Assembly (NCBI GenBank): GCA_016584495.1
Contig: WAID01000010.1
Coordinates: 372,001-436,000, forward strand
From: Celoporthe dispersa
Lineage: Eukaryota > Ascomycota > Sordariomycetes > Diaporthales > Cryphonectriaceae
DNA length: 64,000 bases
Reading direction: 5' to 3'
Shown: positions 55,979 to 64,000 of the stretch, in pieces
Numbering within the stretch: position 1 is the first letter of the stretch
Layout: every line of letters begins with the position of its first letter
The notes under the pieces: model-generated
Told to the model about the DNA's origin: nothing
Database searches by the model: none
Seen by the model: only the letters and a program-made list of their open reading frames with translations
Position numbers and translations under genes: made by a program

Positions 55979-58336
55979 TTTGAAAGGTCCGGTCTAATAC
56001 GGTATGAACAAGTTTGATGAGATTCAGGACGAAAGAAGCTTTGCTTCGAGCAGTGAAGAGCATTGAGATGGAGCTGGGGTCTCTCGATGTCTTAAAAGAA
56101 GAAAGCCAATGTCACCTGCTCGATCACAGAGGCCCGGAGTATAATCTCCATGTAATTACAGCATAGCCAAGCAAGACATGCAGTGACACCCCAGGGAAAA
56201 GCAATTTAGCAGCCACTTACATCACTATGCCACCCCACTAATTGCCACTATCACATCAAAAGCAGTCATCAATTACAGCAGGTATGATGACACATGCAAC
56301 CTTTTGAGTAAAGCAGGTGTCTAATTGGCCTTTTGATCAGAAGCAAAACCTCGACAAACTCAGCTGCACCCCACGAGGACATTTTTCTTAGATGTGATTC
56401 GGAAAAATCAGGTTTTTCAGAGTAAGCAAGGAAGGGTTGGTTGTGCAGAATGCAATAAAAGGCACACATTAGGAACAGATTTCCAGGCCCAGAGGAGTAG
56501 TTGCAGGCACCCTTTGTCGTATCCTTAGCCCTCGGCATCTGTTCATCATATGAGCTACCAACCAGCTTGGGATGGCTTTATCGAAGATATTCTGCTGTCT
56601 CTCAAGATTTAATTTCGACACTGTTCTTGCCATTATCACGCTCACCAGGTTCTCCACTCGATTCACCTACCAACAGATTTCCTCACCTTTTCATCTTAGC
56701 AAGTTGAGGTGGGTTTAAGTGCTTGGAATTACTTGCAAGATTTCTTCATCTCTCAGCCGTCTCTGGGTCTTGAATAGGATAGGGGTAAGGGGGTTCTTGC
56801 ACTCTGATATCTTCACAGTGACTGCTTGGTGCACTCTGTCAGTCTTCTGGATAGTAAACCCAGTAGCAACTTAGCCTTGATGCTAGTCCTGGCATTCTCA
56901 TCGCTTGTCTGGCGATATGCCTTCTTGTGGATCCAGACATCGCTGCCTATGACCCTAAGACATCCCCGCACAGGCATTGAGCCCTCAGACCTCAGTTATT
57001 CCCCTAAAAATAGGCAAGCATACAGCGAGTTCCTCCTTCAATGGGGGATAATCCAGCCCTATGTAGGAAAACATCGTCCGAATTCCGCAGATCAGACAGG
57101 GCAAGTCTTTGACAGAGTTACCATCATAGTGTTCCGCCTCCCTAGTTCGACTCTGGAGCTTGGTTATCCATAGAGTAGAGGAGGGTAGGGGGGTAGGGGG
57201 TGAGTCCGACAGTGATGCAGCTATATAGACCGCATCATTTCCAACCAGCTAGGAGTGGTCTCTCCTTTTAGCTGTCGCACAACCAGCATTGTCGAGGTAT
57301 TCCAATTGCTTTTAGAGAAAGTCTTGATTGTAGGTATCATTGTTTTTAGAAAGGAAATGTATGTTACTTGTGCTAATATTACTAGAAGAGCCTTTTTCAA
57401 ACCCTTTCAAACTTAATATAATTTTAATAAGACAATGACATTTTTTACATAATTAGATTCCGGCCTACTGCTCAATCTATCTATCACCGAGCTAACATGT
57501 GGTATAATGATAAGTTAGTGTTCCTATTAAAATCTTAAGAGGCTAATAAGAAGAGAGGAGGACATCAGCTGGTATTATATGAGACAAAATAAATGATTTA
57601 CGCTGAGGCACAACTGTAGAAGATTCTCTCCAATACCTATTCGTTTGATCTAGCTACACTCTCCCTTGAGAGGTCAATTGCTCAGAAAATTTCGCTCATT
57701 CTTCATCTTTAACAAAAAAATAATAGATGTATTATTCTATACATTGTTTCTCCTTTCCAAACTTTTCCTAAAGCTTACAAATTATACTCTTGAGGCTGGA
57801 GTTGTGATATCTATATGGAGCTGTTAGTGATGATATTTGAATAGTGACAATAATATTGTTATTTCTTGGTATGCTACAACTCTGGATTTCCATTTACCTA
57901 AGTTTCCACTTCAACTTATAATAAATGTTCAACACATCTGAATATAGTGGAGAGTCTTCAAGGATGGCTAAAACAGGCCTTTGTAGTAAATAGCAATTAC
58001 ATTGCTCCGAGGATATTTGACAACTAATTGGACGACTAATCTGTCACTGTTTGGGATGAATCGTCCAATACTCTTGTCAAGGAGAAGCCCTTTACACACA
58101 ATTACCCTGTTGCCTTGGGGATCCTATCGACACAACTTATTACAGGGCTATTTAACAAACTTTTCTTTTTACAATTGTGCCAGACCTAAACCTCGTCTCT
58201 TCCACTACCCTTTCTCTTATTAACCTTCAATCTCTTCAAGACTGCGTCACCACCTTCTCTCCTGCATCGCAGTCTCGTTTACTAACCTCATCCTCCGTTG
58301 CCCTGCTCAGGACCTGTCTCCCATACATACACCAAG
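55979..58336. other. Intergenic region with AT-rich island
   Basis: About 56.0-57.2 kb is the P450 promoter flank with no gene. From about 57.2 to 58.2 kb the sequence turns clearly AT-rich with long A/T words and few GC runs, unlike the rest of the window. No intact gene or clear transposon frame is visible. It may be a repeat degraded by RIP or simply an AT-rich spacer. Confidence 0.5.
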
Positions 58337-59076
58337 ATGATGACTGAGATGAACACCAAAAACCCAGGAGCTACTACCAGCTCGCTGGCTATCAACCCCA
58401 AGCATCAAATGGTCTACAAGACCATTGATGAGATCCACCATGTGAGTTCTAGGCCTATTTGTCCCTCCCTTGATGCCTTTCCTCTCCACATGCTCCCTAG
58501 ACACCACTGTTCAATGGGAATGTCCTGGATCATTGTCTGACAAAAGCTTCTTCTGGACAGTGCCTGCATAATCTCGCTGAGGAGGGCGTCATGTCCAAGT
58601 TTGATGCCCAGCACCACTACCAGAAGATCATAAGCACTCTCGACCAGAATGGGTTTCAAATCAGCAAGCCCTTCACTGCTGAGGAGATTGACGAGCTGGC
58701 ACTGTGGCTGGAGAACAAGAAGGAGAGGGACGTCCAGTATCCCACGCTGGACTTACCTATCTGGGCTTGTAACCCTGGCAGTAAAGGCTATCCTGAGTCC
58801 GTCACCGAGTCCATGATTTGCAATCCCGGCTCGCCCAAAACCCGGTCCTCTATCGAGGATATCAACAAGTCAATGCCCTGGCTGCTTCGGGCGCCAGTCC
58901 CTCAACGTCTTGTCCTTGGTGGGAAGGATGTTCCTGTGACTTCCCAGGCGGATACCCTAGCCTCTTCGGAGGACACTGGTGTGTCTTTGGAGGTCGCCCC
59001 CGTCTCTTCCGAGGAGGTTGACTTGATCGAGTTCCCTGCTCAGGAGGTCGATCTGATCGAGTTTCCTACGGAGTGA
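58337..59076 (+). CDS. Uncharacterised protein with tandem VDLIE motifs
   Basis: Exons 58337-58441 and 58561-59076 (GTGAGT donor, CTGACA branch, GACAG end, 119-nt intron) give 206 residues. I prefer the ATG at 58337; a second lies three codons on. The middle is a helical region (DAQHHYQKIISTLDQNG, FTAEEIDELALWLENKK), then Pro/Ser-rich. The last 25 residues contain two copies of an E-V-D-L-I-E-F-P unit (at about 186-193 and 197-204) set in acidic residues. There is no signal or membrane segment. The family is not recognised. Confidence 0.75.
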
Positions 59077-60249
59077 GGAGAGCTCACCTGGGCAGGGAGG
59101 TCTGAGAGGCCCTCGTGCATATCGGAAACTCTGTGGGGGAGGATGCGAGGACTCGGGTCCCTCTTTTCTTTTCTTCTTTCTTGTTCTTTCTATTATTACA
59201 TGGTTCTGGAGGCACGTTCAAGGTCGACTTCTGCATTCTCGACTACTTATGTACATACTCTTATGGCCAGAAATCCAGACGCCAAGATGGTTTGTGCTTA
59301 TTGTTGACACATACTGAGCGAACAGGTGGTGTTGCTGCCGTGCATTGAACCAAGGTCTCCTTCACGCCCCTGTTAATCAAGACGCCGAGAGGTTCCGATC
59401 AATGACGAGCGACAAGGACAGACGACATGAGCTATCCTTCGTGCGGAGCTCTTAGCAGAAGGATACAGTGGAATTCTAACTTTCGCTCGGCAACATCATC
59501 CCTTGGTTGGCCAAGTTGCCCTTCGCAGACGGTCGTCTCCCACGTTAATTACTCCCTGGAGCGTCAGCGAGTCATCAGCAACAGACGCAAGATATCAGGT
59601 CGCGATGGTGACCCTGGCATAAGAGCGCCAAGTCGTAATTAAATGCAGCAGGGGGGAGAAGAAAAAGACGAAGGAAAAAACCGAGTCAAATTAATATGAC
59701 AGTACCGCCTGGCCGTGCAAAGAAACAGGCGTCAAGAAGCAGGGCACAAAGTGACCAGCAAACAGGACGGCATGCATCTTGGGCGCCTACGTGTTACAGC
59801 ATGACTTTGCCTGGGGTGAAGCCAACGGACGGCACGATCCCTCGGTAAAACCCTCCCTCACGTCGTAAGATACACTTTTTGCTTTTTCGTCCTCTTCCCC
59901 TGCAGGCACACTTTCCCTGCACGGGTACGATCCCTGTGTAGCGTGGACCTAGTAAACAGAAAACATGTGGTCTACGCGCCATTGGAGGCAGGAGGACGGT
60001 CCTAGTACTAGGTTCAGAAGTTCATGTGAGTGTACGTACTCTCGCGTGTGGTGATAAATACGCCTTCCATGACCTGACCTGCCCAGCTCCTTCTTCTGCT
60101 TGTTCTCGCTCTTGAAATACATCCTGAATGTGGACCTCAGCCCTTCGAGCGCAGAGTATTTGTTTTACCATCACGAGGTCAGCGTGTCGAGGCATCTGGA
60201 CATCTCTTCTCCTTTTTCTCACCCTCCTCCTCTCCACCCATTATCCACG
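59077..60249. other. Intergenic region
   Basis: Holds the 3' flank of the previous gene and the promoter of the sedolisin gene. A T/C-rich patch lies at about 59160-59195. No gene is seen. Confidence 0.5.
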
Positions 60250-62155
60250 ATGCACTCTCTCACTCTCCTGCTCACAGCGGCGGCTGTTGTGTCGGCACGA
60301 GTCTTCGACAGACTGCACACAGTACCTGAGGGATGGAGGAAGAGCGCCACGGCTCTGGCGACGGACAAGCTCTTCCTCAAGATCGGCCTCAAGCAGGAGC
60401 ATGCAGCCGCACTGGAGCAGGCAGTGCTGGCCATGTCAAGCCCTGACCATCCTGACTACGGCAGGCATATGTCTCGGGAGGAACTTCGCGCCTATGTTGC
60501 CCCCAGCCCACAGGCTGCCCAGGCGGTGGCATCCTGGCTCGCCGAGTATGAGATCGAATCTCTAGTCGACAACGACTGGATCACCATCAGCACTGACGTC
60601 GCCACGGCCAACTCGCTCCTGGATGCCGACTTTCACTGGTACGAGCACTCGGAAGGGAATGGCCCGAAACTACGGACACTGTCGTATGCTGTTCCCGACG
60701 TCGTGGCACCTCATGTGGATCTGGTGCAGCCTACCACCAGGTTTGGCCACCTGGGCACCAGGCGGTCCGCCATCTTTGAGATGGCGGTGCTGGAGGAGAC
60801 AAAGGCGCATTTTGCCCACCAAGATGCCTCACCGGTAGCTGAGGCTGGGTCCTGCAACACCACCGTCACACCTGCTTGTCTCAGGGCGCAGTACAACATC
60901 AACTACACCGCAGACGCGAACTGTGGGAACCTGATTGGGTTTGCTTCGTACCTGGAACAGTCTGCCCGCTACACAGACCTCGCGGAGTTCGAGAAGACAC
61001 AGGTGCCCGAAGCCGTCGGGCAAAACTTTTCGGTGGTCACAATCAATGGTGGTACGAACGACCAGGTCAGCAGCTTGGGCTCTGGTAAGCCTCGTTTGAT
61101 GATGTGCACCCATGACCTTGAGGTGAATTTCAGCTGCTGACTCGATGTGCAGGTGAGGCAAACCTGGACGTGCAATACGTCCTGGGCATCAGCCACCCGG
61201 TCCCGATTGTTGAGTACCTGACTGGTGGGAGAGGGTAAGTCTGTCAAGGAGAAGAGCAATTTACCTGGAGGCTATGCATGGCCCATTGCTGATGTTCCCG
61301 TTCAGGCCACTCGTGCCATCCCTTGCCAATGGCTATCCAGACACCAACGAGCCGTATCTCGAGTTCCTTTCTTATATCCTCAACCTATCAGACTCAGCCC
61401 TGCCACAGACCCTGACCACCTCCTACGGCGAAGAGGAGCAGTCAGTACCGCGCGACTACGCTCTCAAGGTCTGCAACATGTTCATGCAGCTGGGCGCCCG
61501 CGGCGTGTCCGTCCTCTTCTCGTCTGGCGACTCTGGTCCTGGGGCCACCTGCAAGAGCAACGTCGACAACACGACGACCACCTTCCAGCCTAACTTTCCG
61601 GCAGGATGTCCATATGTCACCTCCGTGGGCGGCACCTCGGGCTCTGCTCCAGAGCGTGGGGTTGCTTTCTCTAGCGGAGGCTTCTCCATGTACCACGAGC
61701 GCCCAGAGTGGCAGGACGCGGCTGTCTCCAAGTACCTCGACTCCATTGGCGACACGTACGCGGGTCTGTACAACGACACTGGCCGTGCCATTCCGGACGT
61801 AGCAGCACAGAGCCAGCTGTTTGTTGTCATCAACAGCGGACGTACGGCCTCGCTCAGCGGAACTTCGGCATCGAGCCCGACGTTTGCTGGCGTTGTGGCC
61901 CTGTTGAACGCTGCCAGGAGGGCCCAGGGCAAACCTGGTCTGGGCTTCTTGAACCCGTTTTTGTACAGCAATGCTGCCGCGCTGACAGACATCACGACGG
62001 GCTATTCGACTGGCTGCGAGGGAGGAGGAGGCGGGCTTCCACCGACGGGCGCACGGTGGAATTGTACTCAGGGGTGGGATCCTGTGACAGGTCTGGGGAC
62101 ACCTAAATTTGATGCTCTGTTGGAAGCTGCGGCTCCTGGAACTCCCAACCAGTAG
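60250..62155 (+). CDS. Sedolisin / tripeptidyl-peptidase family (S53) protease, secreted
   Basis: Exons 60250-61084, 61153-61234 and 61306-62155 (GTAAGC and GTAAGT donors) give 588 residues. The protein has a signal peptide of about 16 residues, an activation pro-domain (HMSREELRAYVAPSPQ, WITISTDVATANSLLDADF) and the sedolisin domain. Catalytic residues are E280 and D284 (GGEANLDVQYV), the oxyanion D381 (SSGDSGPG) and S493 (LSGTSASSPTFAG). The C-terminal Ca-binding region (ALTDITTGYSTGCEGG) fits. These acid-active secreted enzymes release tripeptides or cut internally; fungal members aid nitrogen supply from protein. The in-frame upstream ATG at 60100 is less likely because it places the signal peptide deep inside. 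Confidence 0.93.
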
Positions 62156-62312
62156 TCTGGAGGAGGAGAATGAAGAGAAAGGGCCGGTATTGGTGGTGGA
62201 AGTGATGGTGGAGAGAAGATTCTGAGGGCACTGGGAGTAGTCACTAGATTAATCAGTCGTATCCTGCAGCATGCTTTAGAAAGAAATATAGTACCTGGCC
62301 CGTTTTGCAGTC

Positions 62313-63392
62313 TCACAGGCTTCCCATCCCAGCAGCCTCTTCTACCAGCCTCCTGGTGTTGTCTCTCGCCTTCTCAGCGAACCCCATCAGGTCATCACCA
62401 TACTTCTTCTCAAACTTCCCATCAAACACCTCGACGCTTAGCCAGCCCCTAAACCCAGTCTCGAGCACTGCCCTTGTGAAATCTGCAATGGGCAGGTACC
62501 CGCCATCGTACGGCAGCGGTCTGTAGTCGTGGCTCCATCTCCCCCTAGGCCTGAGGCCACTATCGTCGTCCGGCTCTGGCGTGAGTGGTGGCTCTACCTT
62601 GTACGCGTCGCTGATCTGCAGGAAGAAGATCTTCTCTGGAGGCACCTCCCTGACCAGGTCACGGAGGCTGTCGAGCCAGCTCGCCGTCAGCGCGTCCTCC
62701 GTCATCCCCTCGCGCTCGACACGCCCAGAAGACGTCGTGGGGTCCGCCCACTCCCCGCCGGCGGACTGGAATGTGTCCAGGCACAAGCCGATATTGGGCC
62801 GTCTGGCGAGCTGCACAATGTCCCACACATCGCGCCAGCCGGGAGCGTGAGTCGCCCAGCACCAGTTCTCGTAGGCAATCTTGAAGGTCGGGTGCTCGGA
62901 GGCGAGCAGGTCGGCGAGGGCTGCAAGGTCCGCCGCCAGAGTCTCTTTGGAGGGGGTGATCTTGTGTATAGGTGTATCCGTTGACCCGACCTGCAGCATA
63001 TCCGCCCCTGATGCCTTCATGATCGCCGCCCAGCCCTTGGCCCTGGCGAACACAGCCTCGCGGGCGCTGGGGTCCGTCCAGCCCTCGAAGTTGGAAAAGG
63101 GCTGCAGCACGAGGACCTGCAGGCCGTGGGTGGCGCACAGGTGGCGGACGTGCTCGGCGGCCCGGCACAGCGTCGGCCAGTCGTCGTCTGGAATATCGCC
63201 GGCGGGGAGCTGGCCGAGGGATTGCAGCTCGCGCGCGTGGGCGACCAGGTCGGGGAAGGAGAGCTCGATGCCCTGGAAGCCGGTGCGGGAGATGGCCTCG
63301 AGCTTCTGGTGGAGGGTGTGGCGGGGGAGGCCTATGGAGCAGGAGGCCAGGGAGAGGGGAATGCTGGAGGTGGTCACTTGGAGGGGAGGCAT
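62313..63392 (-). CDS. 3-dehydroshikimate dehydratase-like TIM-barrel protein
   Basis: One exon of 359 residues. The opening SLASCSIGLPRHTLHQKLEA and GFQGIELSFPDL match the fungal dehydroshikimate dehydratases of the quinate pathway (Neurospora qa-4 / Aspergillus qutC type), which form protocatechuate. The xylose-isomerase-like barrel is seen in AYENWCW, LCLDTFQSAG, FFLQISDAYK and GWLSVEVFDG, which place metal-binding Glu, Asp, His and Glu at the strand ends. A sugar-phosphate epimerase of the same superfamily is the main alternative. No other quinate gene is in the window. The 3' end faces the sedolisin gene 157 bp away. Confidence 0.85.
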   Translation of the reverse strand: MPPLQVTTSSIPLSLASCSIGLPRHTLHQKLEAISRTGFQGIELSFPDLVAHARELQSLGQLPAGDIPDDDWPTLCRAAEHVRHLCATHGLQVLVLQPFSNFEGWTDPSAREAVFARAKGWAAIMKASGADMLQVGSTDTPIHKITPSKETLAADLAALADLLASEHPTFKIAYENWCWATHAPGWRDVWDIVQLARRPNIGLCLDTFQSAGGEWADPTTSSGRVEREGMTEDALTASWLDSLRDLVREVPPEKIFFLQISDAYKVEPPLTPEPDDDSGLRPRGRWSHDYRPLPYDGGYLPIADFTRAVLETGFRGWLSVEVFDGKFEKKYGDDLMGFAEKARDNTRRLVEEAAGMGSL

Positions 63393-63482
63393 CTTGGATA
63401 TGGTTGTTCGTTTCTTTCTACCTGTCTCTATACTCTGTTGAAATCACGGTTAGTGGTGAACGCAATTGTGTAGATTCTGGAC

Positions 63483-63525
<43 letters not shown>

Positions 63526-64000
63526 GAGGAAGGGCATTCGCTTACACGATCTTCAGTGCGACATGTACGCCTGCCGCATCATATGTGCTGTTCAGTACAT
63601 GCTCTCATCAGCTCTCTCGTTCTTGTCTGCCAGAAACAACCATCACTTGTCAGAAACCCGTAACATGCACTCGTAATGATGCAAGCAGGCGGCCCGGTAG
63701 GTGTTTCTCCGGCGCCTCGAGTGGCCATCATGAATGATGTCACAAAATACAGGCCCCACACCAGGTACGCCCATCAACCTGTCCTTCCAACAAGCCGCCG
63801 CGTCAAGGGGCGTTGAGCTGGCTGGCTCTTCCTGAAACCTGATTCGTCCCGTCGGTTTGCGAAGAGAAAGCTGGATGGCTGGCGACTTTCCTAGAAATTG
63901 ACATCATTGGTCGTCGTGGCACCTGGCAGTGGTAGATGGGATAAATGGATCCAACAAGCTGAGAGCTCGAGGCCACATGGAAATAAAAGGAGAGGAGAGA
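63393..64000. other. Upstream region of the dehydratase gene, right edge
   Basis: No gene is supported. It contains the 38-bp GA tract at 63486-63523, about 95-130 bp ahead of the dehydratase start codon. Confidence 0.6.
63486..63523. repeat. (GA)n tract in the dehydratase promoter
   Basis: About 19 GA units; on the coding (minus) strand it is a CT tract ahead of the start codon at 63392. Confidence 0.95.

Noticed and set aside
1..64000. tRNA genes, CRISPR arrays, telomere repeats
   Set aside because: Visual search for B-box-like GGTTCRANNCC words on both strands, for regularly spaced repeats and for TTAGGG arrays found none that hold up.

Overview
The window is nuclear DNA of a filamentous ascomycete (Pezizomycotina, most likely a Sordariomycete-like saprotroph). 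The evidence is short spliceosomal introns (about 50-135 nt, GT..AG, RCTRAC-like branch sites), fungal-only families (Zn2Cys6 regulators with a fungal_trans region, a GPI-type PAN protein, S53 sedolisin, MARVEL-like membrane protein) and CT/GA tracts ahead of start codons. There are no bacterial operons, tRNA genes, CRISPR arrays or intact transposons that I can see. I place 22 protein-coding loci plus one broken fragment.

Layout. 0-5.2 kb: a SnoaL-like cyclase cut by the left edge, a small Kex2-site membrane protein and a 650-residue VWA protein. 5.2-12.4 kb: gene-poor, with a candidate small secreted protein and a four-helix MARVEL-like protein. 12.4-22 kb: sugar/alpha-glucoside MFS transporter, a conserved 170-residue protein, a small Tim17-like membrane protein, mitochondrial proline dehydrogenase and the KEOPS subunit Cgi121. 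22-27.8 kb: no intact gene, several simple-sequence tracts. 27.8-36.5 kb: two Zn2Cys6 transcription factors flanking a GNAT acetyltransferase. 36.9-46.1 kb: subtilisin-like protease (interrupted by a stop), PAN/GPI protein, Nudix hydrolase and a 615-residue uncharacterised protein. 47.3-55.9 kb: GH74 xyloglucanase, UDP-glucose 4-epimerase-like protein with a long Ser-rich tail, VOC-family protein and cytochrome P450. 56-58.3 kb: AT-rich island. 58.3-63.4 kb: 206-residue protein with tandem VDLIE motifs, S53 protease and a 3-dehydroshikimate dehydratase-like protein.

Functionally the set fits plant-litter growth: secreted GH74 and two secreted proteases, a sugar permease, a galactose/glucose epimerase, quinate/shikimate-type catabolism and regulators. 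The genes sit as ordinary neighbours, often convergent with short 3' gaps, and do not form a recognisable biosynthetic cluster.

The most striking property is that many loci carry single-base frame breaks, nearly all in mononucleotide runs and nearly all consistent with one extra base, and one carries a stop codon where a tryptophan is expected. Assembly error is the simplest reading; true gene decay is the alternative. I found no convincing undescribed biological system. The best biological leads are a stop codon that one alternative splice choice would remove, a phase-preserving stop-free intron in the Nudix gene, long introns that cut both zinc clusters, and several uncharacterised proteins.
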